A stretch of DNA of 64,000 nucleotides from Latrodectus hesperus (lineage: Eukaryota > Arthropoda > Arachnida > Araneae > Theridiidae): contig CM075851.1 in the NCBI GenBank assembly GCA_037975125.1, positions 74,317,487 to 74,381,486 of the forward strand. Direction: 5' to 3'. Below are positions 55,119 to 64,000 of the stretch, one piece after another. A program made the translations under genes and the position numbers. Under the pieces are notes generated by a model. It was not told the origin of the DNA. It saw only the letters and a program-made list of their open reading frames with translations, and did no database searches. How positions within the stretch are numbered: the first letter of the stretch is position 1; each line of letters starts with the position of its first letter.

Positions 55119-57775
55119 CCCTTTCCAGAAATTTCTGGGATAAAACTATAACAAACGCTGGAATATCTAAGGACATTTATTCTATTCTTAAAAAGCTTAA
55201 AAATAGATCTACTGACTCACCAACTCATCATCTACTAATTTCTAGCGAAACTTCAATTATTTCGGACCCTGTTTTTCAGGCTAACTTATTTGCCAAATTT
55301 TATTCTCGTCAATCGGCAACTGAAGTATTACCTCTTGATTTAAGTTCAAACTTTGATTTAGAATATAACTCTGCATTCTCGCTCTCAGAACTCCAATTGG
55401 CGATTTCTAAATGCAAAAATACTTCAGCTGGTCCTGATTTAATATCTGCTAAAATTTTGAAGGGTCTATCAAATATAGCTTTACGATCCCTTTTGTCACT
55501 CATAAATAACTCTTGGTTAAGCGGTATTGTTCCCCCGTCTTGGAAAAAATCCATCATAATTCCTATAATAAAACCTGGGAAAGATACTACTTCAGTGAAT
55601 TCTTATCGCCCAATATCTCTTACAAGCGTTCTATGTAAGGTCATGGAACGCATGATATTAAATCGTCTAATAAATCACATCTCCCTTTCTAAATATTTTC
55701 ATCAAAATCATCATGGATTTATGCCTCATAGAGGTTGCGATAGTGTTCTTTCTATGCTTCATCATCATATTATTGCTTTACGCTCACAGAGAAAATATAT
55801 CATATGCGCAACTGTAGACATATCTCAAGCTTATGATTCAGTGTGGCCAGACGGTCTTATTTATAAGCTCCTCCAATTTGATATCAGAGGAAATGCTGCT
55901 CATTGGATATTGGATTCTTTATCGGATAGAAGTTTTAAAGTGAAATGGCGCGGAACTTTATCTCAACCCACTTTCTCTAATAGAGGTGTTCCTCAAGGCA
56001 GTGTTCTTTCTCCCTTTCTTTTTATGATTTATATGTCAGATATTTACGAAGTTCTCTCTCCTAACATAAAGTGTTTTATTTATGCTGATGACATAATCCT
56101 TTTGGCTGCTCATACATCACAAGAAATTCTACAGCAAAAAATGCAGACTGCAATCATAAAACTTGAACAATGGTGTGATGAATGGAAACTAAAAATTGAT
56201 TCCTCAAAATGTTCAGTCATTGATTTCTCTCGCAAAAAATATCCTGTAAATTTTGAACTAACTATCAACCAATTACCTATTTCTTGGTCTAAGCACATAA
56301 AAATTCTGGGCCTCTATTTTACTAATAACTTAACCTTCAAGTATAATTTCCAAATGAAAAAAAAATCTATCCAGAAGAAAATTAATGTTTTAAAAGCAAT
56401 TGCAGGTAACAGATGGGGAGCAAAAACTAATCACTTACTTCAAATTGTTCAGTCCTTCATTACAAGTAGCCTCGATTATGGATGTCATGTATTTACATCT
56501 GCGAGCTTATCAGACCGAAAAATCTTGGATCCGATATATCACTCAGTTCTTAGAATTGCTACAGGTCTACCTCGCTGGACACCAATTCCACTTCTTCTGA
56601 AAGAATCAGGGGTCTTACCTCTTACTGTAAGACAGAACTTTCTCTCTACAAGGATGTACATTAGAAATCTTGCACTTTCTACTAGATCTCCATGTGGTAG
56701 TTTGTGGGAATCAATGCCATGCAGCCATATCTCGGGTGCTCTTCCTCTATCTTTGCGAGTGAAAAAATGGCTTGAAGAAAATGGAATTCAAGAATCACAT
56801 ATTTTAAGAGTTCCTGCAAAACCTACTTCTGTTAATAATAATTTTAAAATATTTCTTAGAAAATATACTTTTCAGACTAAAAATCTTCCAACAAATACTA
56901 TCAATGACCTCTTTGAAATGCATAGAACTTCTGAATGGTCCAATCACATATTATTATTTACTGATGCATCTAAAATAGAAAATAAACTTGGAATCGCTGT
57001 TTATGACAGCAGTAATAACTCCTTTGTTTCCGGGCAAATCAATAACTCTAATTCCATCTTTACAGCTGAGGCTTTGGCTTTATATCTGGCGGTGACTAAA
57101 TTCTGTATTTCTCCCTCCAACTATATCATATTATCAGACTCCTTATCCTGTCTAAAAAGTTTGGAAACTCTCTCAACTTCTTCCCCAACCATCATTCAAC
57201 ACATCGGATCAGCTTTAGGAAATGCAACTAAGATTTGCAAATCTATTCAATTAGTTTGGATTCCTGGTCATTCCGGAATTGCAGGGAACGAAAAAGTAGA
57301 TACTCTTGCAAAATCGGCCATTAATAAAAGTTATATTCTGCACTCAATTTCACCTGAAGACCTTATCCATAATATAAGAAACATTTTTATCAATTATAAT
57401 AAAAACGAATGGAATAATAGTAAATATGCCTCTAACTTTTCGCACATGTCTTCTATCACGAAAATTCACCGCAATTATATTAACTCTCGCCTTGAAGAAG
57501 TGTGGCTAGCTAGAGTTAGAACTAGATCTTTTCCGACAAATGCTAAATTACACAAATTTAAACTTTCTTCAACGGATAAATGCTCTTGTGGAGAAAGAGA
57601 AACCATTGATCACATAATGTTATCGTGTCCTCGATATGATCAAGCAAGAAATTCCTTAAGAGAAAAACTTGGAATTGGAGCTCTTTCTTTCTCTTGGATT
57701 TTAGATTTGTCAACGAGTCCTAAAGAGAAAATTGACGCAACAATTTCTTTTTTGAAACAAATTAATAGATTCTAA
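54986..57775 (+). CDS. Retrotransposon ORF2, reverse transcriptase and RNase H part
   Basis: The in-use part begins at about 55026, after the A7 run; upstream codons are out of frame with the endonuclease. RT motifs: SYRPISLTSV, HHGFMPHRGCDS, ATVDISQAYDSVW (first catalytic Asp), RGVPQGSVLSPFLF, the active-site IYADD (codons 56081-56092), KLKIDSSKC and ILGLYFTNN. An RNase H domain follows with FTDAS, TAEALALY, LSDSLS and GNEKVDTLAK, giving the Asp-Glu-Asp-Asp set. The C-terminus has a Cys-His cluster CSCGERETIDHIMLSC. No internal stop. Catalytic residues of both enzymes are all present, so the copy may be or may recently have been competent apart from the frame break. Confidence 0.94.
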   Translation: MVDIGMLLSFGKKRKLWRKAKSSLNQTLWIQYKRISAKLHQLLLTLSRNFWDKTITNAGISKDIYSILKKLKNRSTDSPTHHLLISSETSIISDPVFQANLFAKFYSRQSATEVLPLDLSSNFDLEYNSAFSLSELQLAISKCKNTSAGPDLISAKILKGLSNIALRSLLSLINNSWLSGIVPPSWKKSIIIPIIKPGKDTTSVNSYRPISLTSVLCKVMERMILNRLINHISLSKYFHQNHHGFMPHRGCDSVLSMLHHHIIALRSQRKYIICATVDISQAYDSVWPDGLIYKLLQFDIRGNAAHWILDSLSDRSFKVKWRGTLSQPTFSNRGVPQGSVLSPFLFMIYMSDIYEVLSPNIKCFIYADDIILLAAHTSQEILQQKMQTAIIKLEQWCDEWKLKIDSSKCSVIDFSRKKYPVNFELTINQLPISWSKHIKILGLYFTNNLTFKYNFQMKKKSIQKKINVLKAIAGNRWGAKTNHLLQIVQSFITSSLDYGCHVFTSASLSDRKILDPIYHSVLRIATGLPRWTPIPLLLKESGVLPLTVRQNFLSTRMYIRNLALSTRSPCGSLWESMPCSHISGALPLSLRVKKWLEENGIQESHILRVPAKPTSVNNNFKIFLRKYTFQTKNLPTNTINDLFEMHRTSEWSNHILLFTDASKIENKLGIAVYDSSNNSFVSGQINNSNSIFTAEALALYLAVTKFCISPSNYIILSDSLSCLKSLETLSTSSPTIIQHIGSALGNATKICKSIQLVWIPGHSGIAGNEKVDTLAKSAINKSYILHSISPEDLIHNIRNIFINYNKNEWNNSKYASNFSHMSSITKIHRNYINSRLEEVWLARVRTRSFPTNAKLHKFKLSSTDKCSCGERETIDHIMLSCPRYDQARNSLREKLGIGALSFSWILDLSTSPKEKIDATISFLKQINRF

Positions 57776-57979
57776 TTTTTCTTTCTTGTGTTTGTATTTC
57801 CAAGCGGCCTTATTTCCCCTTCATTTGTCAATCATACACCGTACTTATCTTTTCTTTTTTATTGTCTTTTTTTCAAAATCATCAATTCATCAATTTTTGT
57901 TTAGATTTCAAATAAAAACTCAATCTTACTCAATGCGAGCTATAAGCCTATGAGCATAAAGCTCCAAAACAGTTTTTTG

Positions 57980-57999
57980 TCATAACCTAACCTAACCTA
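57980..57999 (+). repeat. AACCT pentamer tail of the retrotransposon
   Basis: CATAACCTAACCTAACCTAA at the 3' end, immediately before the target duplication. It replaces a poly-A tail. Short tandem tails are known for I-type elements; this unit equals the complement of the arthropod telomeric TTAGG. Confidence 0.9.
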
Positions 58000-58008
58000 A
58001 CAATTTGG

Positions 58009-58497
58009 CAAAGAAAAAACGAAGAGTTAAAGAAGAAAAATGTGATTGTTAATGTAAAGCACGGAGGTGGGCATGTTATGGTGTGGGGATGTGTTTCATA
58101 TAATGGTGTTGGATTTTTATTGAAGTCAATTTGAATGCAGAAGGGTACGTGAACATTTTGCGTGATAATCTGAAAGCAAGTGTTGCAAAAATGGGGCTTC
58201 AAAGTGACTATATGTTTCAGCAGGACAACGAACCAAAACATACTGCACTCAGAGCCAAAGAATGGTTACTGTACAATGTACCAAAACAGCTTCACACTCC
58301 TCTCCAATCACCAGATATAAATATAATTGAAAATTTATGGCATTCTCTAGATGTGTAGGTGAGAAAACACCACATTACAGGAAGGAATCATTTGAAAACT
58401 TTTGGCTGAAGAATGGGACAAAATAAGCTTAGAATTGATCCAAAACTTGGTTCACTCAATGCCCAGGGCGTCTCCAAGTCATTATTGATGCAAATGG
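58009..58497 (+). pseudogene. Tc1-C transposase, C-terminal segment
   Basis: Resumes after the second LINE target copy with KHGGGHVMVWGCVSYNGVGF. It has a frame shift near 58125, then reads NLNAEGYVNILRDNL and FQQDNEPKHTALRAKEWL with the second catalytic Asp, and SPDINIIENLW with the third acid (Glu) 34 residues later, so the DD34E triad is preserved in sequence. A TAG at 58356 and further frame shifts break the last 50 residues (EEWDKISLELIQNLVHSMP is readable). The gene was already decaying or decayed independently of the two insertions. Confidence 0.88.
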
Positions 58498-58751
58498 ACT
58501 TTTTACTAAGTATTAAATTTAAATTAAAGTTTATTTAACATCAAATGCTGAAAATGTGTCAAAACTTTTTCCAAGTAGATTTATGTATTTTTTTATATTT
58601 ATATATAGTATTTAAAATTAAAAAATTTTGTAAAGTGCACATTGTTTCAGTTAATAAGCATTTTGTTTATTATAAATTGAATGAATTGTTTTATTTAATA
58701 AATTCAAAGTTTGCAAAAAACTAGATGTGCCAATACTTTTTGCTGTCACTG

Positions 58752-60886
58752 TAGGACATATAATTAATCAAAGTATGCTTGCTTCAGTAATACTTATTAA
58801 ATTTGCTAGAAGCCTAAAATAAAAACAGAAACTTCGAATAAAAGTAATTGCTTTAAGAAGTGCTTTTTTAATTTCTTCAATCTTAAGTACTTTAAAAAAG
58901 CCTCTCATGTAACTGCAGTTTAACATGTATATTAAATTATAGTTATGAAAATATTTTTTTACTTGTATGCGTAATCAAATGCACATAATCAAAAACTGTA
59001 TGTGGACAAAGCGATTTTCAAGTTCAACACACTGAATTATGCATGAAAAAAGAAATATTTCAATAATATAGTAAATTAAGTTAAAATTATATCAAGTAAT
59101 TAAGAAATGTTTGCGAATTACGAAAATTTACGATTAAATTCTCTATTAGATCTTTTATAAATTTTCAATACGAAAAGCAATCTGTAGTTACTAACAACCA
59201 ATAAAAATACAAAAAAGTGTTTTTTCATTCATGGTATACATTCATCCATATAGGAATTACATTTCGCCGTTGTCATACTTTTTTTTGAAACCAATTTTAC
59301 GCGAAAATATTTCTCTGATTCTCTTAGGTTTCTCAACAGTCACTTAATAATTCTTGTGGTTTTTTCATGTTCGTTAATTTTTTGCAGTTAGAATCAAATA
59401 TAGCAATTGAAACGAATAGTAGATTTCAGTGCTGTGTATTTGTAAAATTTTCATTTAAACTTTTGCTAGGAATGTTTGTTAAATGCCGGAAAAAATTAGA
59501 TAAAATCTTGAAACATATTTCAATCAGTTTAACTTTTTGCTGTAAAGATTACGTTAATTTTTTTCTGGAGCATTTTGCGAAATCTACTTCGCACTATTTC
59601 TATGCTCTATGCATTTTGGTTGAAGCTCCAAATAAGACTTAACAAGTTATTATTTTGATTTCACCACGTAACCTATGTGTTTAAGTTCATGTTTCAGATA
59701 AGCTTTGAAATGCGTTACTTCTATCTGAATACCACTAAATTAATTGCTGAATGTTAGAGCTCTGATGGAGTATTTGTATATATATAATGTCAAGTGTTTT
59801 CACAATTTTCATCGAATTTAATCATTCTTTTATTTTCACATTCATTGGTCAAATTAGATTTTACTTCATTTATATATTATTTGTAAAATAAGATCTAAAC
59901 TAGAATTGTTGAAAAATTAAGTTAACTGACGAACTATTTAAGAATGTATTTTCACCTCGACTGTTCTGTAACAATATCTTTGAAAACTGCATAGAAGAAC
60001 TCTTTCTTCTGGAGAAGAAAACCCTGATCTTCCTCCATTAATATAAATGTTTTCATGTGATTACCAACCGCCAAAATATTTTATAACATTTGAATGTGGT
60101 TACATCGAAGACATTCAAACACGTTGAAAACAGAAAAAGAACCGTATTCACAATATTTATTCAGCTACTTATAACGGAACACATAATTTGACATCATATA
60201 TGTATAATTAATAAACATATGTATACAATTCAATTTTCACTCAAAAGGTCATAGCTAAAATCTAAAATAAAGCTTATTTTACCTTTCCGTTTCTGTATGC
60301 TTCATCTAAATGTAATTTAAAAACATTGAAGCCGCATTTGCTTAAAAGATTGTTGTATGCATAAATAAGTACACACTGATATGCATTGAGGAATTTTTAG
60401 AAGTGGAATATAAATTCTAAATTTTCTTTAATTCCACAAATCAGTTGATTTCTTGGAATATTTTTCTTAAGAGTAATAAAAATAAAAAGTAAGAAATTTC
60501 TGCACTTAGTACTAAATGATTTCAATTGGTGTATAAATATGTGTTAATACAAAGATTCGACCATGAACTTCAGACAGAATAAATTGATAAAATTTGAATT
60601 TTTTCTGACCAAATTAGATTTTACTTACTCAGGTAATTTGGAATGATTTTAGAATTAAAGATTTTTGCGAAACAGTATACACTCATTTCATACAAAACTT
60701 AGAATATTCATGCCCAAACAATGTGGAAAAGGGAATTAAAGTACAACATATTATACAACTACCCTTACATTTATGTTCTATAACTGGACAACATAAATAT
60801 TCTTGATTAAAGTTTAATAAATTTAATCTTGATTAAAGTAAAATTAAAAAAGTACTCTTGATTAAAGTTACATTACTTAAAGAAAT
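58752..60886. other. AT-rich intergenic stretch
   Basis: No gene recognised. A 91-codon frame at 59367 shows no domain. Three spaced copies of TCTTGATTAAAGT lie at 60801, 60827 and 60856. Confidence 0.5.
60801..60868. repeat. Three spaced copies of TCTTGATTAAAGT
   Basis: Exact 13-mers at 60801-60813, 60827-60839 and 60856-60868, spaced 26 and 29 bases apart, immediately before a SINE remnant. Confidence 0.92.
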
Positions 60887-61020
60887 GAGCTCTGGTTACT
60901 TAATCAGGCTTTCAAGCAACAACTCATGATTTCGAATTTATCCTCTAGATATTTATATCGGAATCCACGTTAAGCTGCAGCTTCTCGTCAAATTAACCCT
61001 CGTTTCCGAAAAATGACACT
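60887..61020 (+). mobile_element. Degraded tRNA-derived SINE copy 4
   Basis: Plus-strand match to the family: GAGCTCTGGTTACTTAATCA for the head, GATTTCGAATTTATCC for box B, TATCGGAATCCACGTTAAGC for the body and GTCAAATTAACCCTCGTTTC, then GAAAAATGACAC towards the tail. Box A is destroyed. Confidence 0.78.
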
Positions 61021-62371
61021 AGAATGATTAACCAGCCAAAATCAGCTAGATTATGATAGATTCCAATGAAGGTAATTTTACAAAAATTTTGCGTGAAAAC
61101 ATTTATTATTTTTTAATCAGGAATTCGGAAATTATGAACAGACTGACAATTTGTCAAATATCACATGCAGCTGCAATTCGGGGAAAAGTTCCTTAAATAT
61201 TGAATCTCTAGTCTGGTCATTATTTTTGACCACTTAAAAGAAGATAAGAGAAATTAAAACTGAAATGATTTTAAGAAATAAATAGCATTAAAACTTGAGT
61301 AAAGATCTAGTATTGATTTAATGTAAAATTGGGACAAAAAATAAATAGTTAATAAAACGATATTTAAAAAAAATGTTGAAGGAAGACGGATTTATATATA
61401 CTTTTATTACTTTAGAATCAATAGCTATGGAAATATACACAACTGTTGTTAATGTTTTATCACGGGCCACGGTAACCTGGTATTAGAAACAGTTTCATGT
61501 ACAAAAGAGTGCAATTTCGACATTTCATTCCTCGAAGAGCACTGTGGCGAGCGAGAGTACCCATGCATATTACGTTCTAGTAAAATCCAGTTCCCTTAGT
61601 TGGTGTTGTGTAGGAATTTGAGGAGATTGGTGTCTGTTCTGACTTGTCTGTGGTTCAAAATTATGAGGTGATTACTTGTGCCTATTTACCGCTTTAGGGA
61701 AAAATAAGCAGTTGAAAGAGTATGAAATAAAATAAGTAAGCACTTTTTATGCTAAAAGAGTTCGCAATAGCCTGAATGGAAAAGGTGTACTTCTCATGAC
61801 CAGGAGTTAGTCGATTTTATACCTGATGTAAGCGAAGATGTATCTTCCTGAAAGGGCTTTGGAAAGTAAAAGGTTTGTTAGGATCCAATATTCGTTCGCT
61901 GATGGAGCGTATCATGAAGAAGAGTTTGCCAGTTCAGCTGTCTACCTCCTCCTTTGATTATAGTTCAAAACTACGTGATGATTGATCACGTTTAGCGAGT
62001 TTTTTGTCTGCCAAAACAGCACCTGAAAACGTATTGTTAAGGGCGCAGTAGTCTGGTTGGGAGAAACTTTATTTTCATGATCGGAAGGTAATGAATTTGT
62101 TACTTGACTCAACAGAATATCATTGAGTTCATTCATGGCAACTGGGGCGCGTAAAATATGTCACGATCGCAATGTTCTTACGTTGGTGTCGTAAGGCTAG
62201 GAGAAAAAGGTACCACCTCAGATGTCCATCTTTCGCTTGACGTGGCTCAAAAAATTGTGAAGTAATTGGCTCTATCTAGTGGCTTTTCAATAGACAGAAA
62301 TAGACTATCAGAGACGTGTAACAAACAGACAAAAACGCATTGCAAGCAAAATATTTTTTATAAAAAGGTTA
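61021..62371. other. Unassigned stretch with GC-richer part at 61450-62340
   Basis: The GC-richer part differs from the surrounding AT-rich DNA but has no long frame. A 64-codon minus-strand frame (starting MNELNDILLSQVTNSLPSDH) at 62136 is not recognised. It may be an old retroelement or exon remnant. Confidence 0.35.
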
Positions 62372-62617
62372 GGCACATGTGTCGTATAATCCATGATTCC
62401 AAATTCTGAATTTTTTTGCGATGAAGAAATGTTGCCAATATGACGTATCGTGACGTGTGCGATGACGTAAATTCTAGGGTTACCAAAGTAGAGATTTCTG
62501 CATAATTCTTAAAGGTCTCCATATGTATGACGTAATAAAAACGAGGTTGCCAGATACATAAGAAAATCCGCCAAAAAATTCAGAATTTGGCATCATGAAT
62601 TATACGGCACCTGTGCC
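62372..62617. mobile_element. hAT-like MITE with perfect 8-bp target duplication
   Basis: A 246-bp non-coding element flanked on both sides by AAAGGTTA (62364-62371 and 62618-62625). Terminal inverted repeats of about 45 bp: GGCACATGTGTCGTATAATC on the left and GGCACAGGTGCCGTATAATT from the right, continuing through CCAAATTCTGAATTTTTT with only about five mismatches. The 8-bp duplication fits hAT or a related superfamily. The interior carries four TGACGT sites at 62441, 62451, 62463 and 62528. Confidence 0.93.
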
Positions 62618-62679
62618 AAAGGTTATATTTTCTGTTTTATTCCTTCATTTATTGATTAGCTATTTTGGGTATTTTACGT

Positions 62680-62860
62680 GGCCTATACTTTGGGTCCCCC
62701 TCAGTTTCTCGCCAATTTGGGGTCATGTTGTTAACGGTGTTGTTTTATTTTTCGCTTTTGTTTTGGTAAATCGATTTGGATAGCCCTACTTGAGAGTGCT
62801 CCTCAGTTTACTGCCAATTTGGTACCATATTGTTATGCCAGTTTTTATAATTATTCAACT
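62680..62860. repeat. Degenerate tandem pair, ~112-bp period
   Basis: CTCAGTTTCTCGCCAATTTG (about 62700) recurs as CTCAGTTTACTGCCAATTTG (about 62812). Related sequence extends on both sides, including GGTCATGTTGTTA against ACCATATTGTTA. Confidence 0.75.
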
Positions 62861-62901
62861 GGTATAGCAATATAGTGCCAAATTCATGCCACTATGTTTT
62901 C

Positions 62902-62912
62902 AGCGCCATCTA
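62902..62912 (-). promoter_or_regulatory. CTCF-like core motif
   Basis: AGCGCCATCTA; its complement TAGATGGCGCT fits the CTCF core YAGRKGGCGC. Weak on its own. Confidence 0.2.
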
Positions 62913-63745
62913 GTTTCTTCAATCAACAGGAAAAAAATTGCAGAGAAACAAAATTACAGGAAAACAAAAAAAGAAGAAGAAAATCGCTAATTTTCACCAA
63001 GAGGTACCTTGAAGTATATTTTTTCCGTTATTTTATATCGTATTTTATTAATTAAATTGATTATACGCGTTTACAATAAAAAGAAATTTATGAAAATCAT
63101 TTATTATAAATGATGAGTATTTTGTTTGATAAGTTTTTAATCGTATGTATAATATGTGAGAAGATAAACTGAAAATTATGCCTTGCATAAGATTCAGTCC
63201 ATTTTTTTATCAACCACGATTTTCAGAATGAAATCACTGCATTCGAGAAAATTCGTGTTTTCAAATTTCCTTGTGCTGGAAAAAATAATCATTGTTTTCA
63301 CAAATATAGATATCAACTTTACAGATATAGAAATAAACTAACATTCCAGTCTTCCTCAAATAGTTTTGCTTTTAAAAATATTTATAAGTTTTCACTTTTT
63401 CATTATTAAGACTACAAACTTTAGTATTATTTATATAAAAATGAATTTACTAACAACAAAAATTTATTTATCATAAAATTTATATCATCTTTTATGTATA
63501 TATATATGCATTCAAATATACATATTCTGTTTAAAAATCTTACTCGAGTCATTTTTAAGCAATTTTATTGCTACAATAATTGACACATGGGATGATTATG
63601 TGAGATGCAATTACACTTTTTTATAGAGAAGAATGTTGCTTTCGTGAAACAAAGCGTTTTTATTGTTCATTTTTTTCATTTGAAAGACATCAGCATTAAA
63701 TACACCGATTTAAGCATTTAAGTAACTTCATTTTTTTCTTTCGAT

Positions 63746-63788
63746 CTGTATAGAGAATTCTATATAGGAATACTGTATAGAGAATTCT
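63746..63788. repeat. Direct repeat CTGTATAGAGAATTCT, two copies
   Basis: Exact 16-mers at 63746-63761 and 63773-63788, separated by 11 bases. Confidence 0.93.
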
Positions 63789-64000
63789 GATTATAAAATG
63801 ATCCAACAAGAACAAAATGGTATTAGAAACATGCTATACAATTTATTTATTTTGCCCCAAAACCCAAAAAATCTCTTTATTCACAATTCGAATAGCGTTT
63901 ACTAATTATGAAAAAACATATTCGGTAATATCACAGTTTTCGGTCAAAAATTCAATTTTGAATTCCTCCCCCAAAGAATTCAATCTACGTCCATGATTCA

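Larger units (their letters stand above)
52664..57999 (+). mobile_element. Near-complete non-LTR retrotransposon (APE, RT and RNase H; I/Jockey-like)
   Basis: 5336-bp insertion flanked by the 9-bp duplication ACAATTTGG (52655-52663, 58000-58008). Order: 5' UTR of about 134 bp, gag-like ORF1 with zinc knuckles, ORF2 with AP endonuclease, reverse transcriptase, RNase H and a terminal Cys-His motif, then a 3' UTR with AATAAA at 57911 and a tail of about three AACCT units. The RNase H domain favours the I-like branch over typical Jockey; this assignment is from domain content only. Each ORF has one frame break, both at A7 runs. No other lesion was seen, so the copy is young. Confidence 0.93.
51642..58751 (+). 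mobile_element. Tc1-like transposon (Tc1-C) split by a SINE and a LINE
   Basis: Ends share GCAAAAAGTATTGGCACA: on the plus strand at 51650 and in reverse complement at the right end, which finishes in CACTG before TA. Removing the nested LINE (52664-57999) and SINE (52251-52425) with one target copy each leaves about 1.57 kb. The right end has a second, inner repeat (GTGTCAAAACTTTTTCC, about 58550) in the same orientation as the outer one, as in IR/DR-type Tc1 elements. On the left the inner repeat (51837-51851) is inverted relative to that plan. The transposase is broken at several points. Confidence 0.85.
62618..64000. other. Right-edge stretch
   Basis: No gene called. The 62-codon frame at 62595 begins inside the MITE and is not credible. 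It holds a degenerate tandem pair (62680-62860), a CTCF-like motif (62902) and a 16-bp direct repeat (63746-63788). Confidence 0.5.

Noticed and set aside
57980..58000. Interstitial telomere relic
   Set aside because: The AACCT units end exactly at the retrotransposon's target duplication, so they are its tail rather than an independent telomeric insertion.
62595..62783. 62-codon hydrophobic plus-strand frame
   Set aside because: Its first codons are the right inverted repeat of a MITE; the rest is in a degenerate tandem repeat. The hydrophobicity comes from T-rich sequence.

Overview
The window is AT-rich eukaryotic DNA with very sparse coding sequence, GT-AG introns, many (TA)n microsatellites and a dense, layered set of transposable elements. 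The transposon families (Tc1/mariner with DD34E and DDD triads, an APE-RT-RNase H retrotransposon, tRNA-derived SINEs) and the very long introns point to an arthropod. A spider or other arachnid is my best guess, from general resemblance of the Tc1-like proteins; this is inference, not a database match.

Host gene. I can support one host gene, on the + strand. A 63-nt internal exon (15640-15702) and a terminal exon (31268-31870) are separated by a 15.6-kb intron and join in phase 0. The join places an acidic Asp-Glu-Glu directly before the first cysteine of a complete C3HC4 RING finger, so the product is a putative RING E3 ubiquitin ligase. The earlier exons are unassigned. A possible signal-peptide first exon lies at 7813-7880, but nothing ties it to the RING gene.

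Transposons, left to right. A decayed Tc1 element (323-1730) sits inside a (TA)n tract. In the big intron are a fairly complete Tc1/mariner-like element with ~275-bp inverted repeats, a D-D(41)D transposase and a duplicated left end (24818-26747), a possible Tc1 remnant (~21900-22080) and two degraded SINE copies. Downstream of the gene are an internally deleted mariner with both ends (38628-39319), a SINE fragment (40312-40445), a hAT-type MITE (43646-43914) and a second, older copy of the first Tc1 family (49672-51011). A third Tc1 (51642-58751) has been split by a nearly intact 5.3-kb non-LTR retrotransposon (52664-57999, 9-bp target duplication) and by a tRNA-derived SINE (15-bp target duplication). 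At the right are a fifth SINE copy (60887-61020) and a 246-bp hAT-like MITE with a perfect 8-bp target duplication (62372-62617).

Most interesting points. The retrotransposon is open throughout except for two frame breaks. Each lies at an A7 heptamer phased for -1 slippage, so either both are homopolymer errors or deletions or the element uses -1 frameshifting. Its 3' tail is a short AACCT array, the complement of the arthropod telomere repeat. The five SINE copies belong to one family spanning old to recent insertions. Most remaining sequence is AT-rich intronic or intergenic DNA in which I see no genes.
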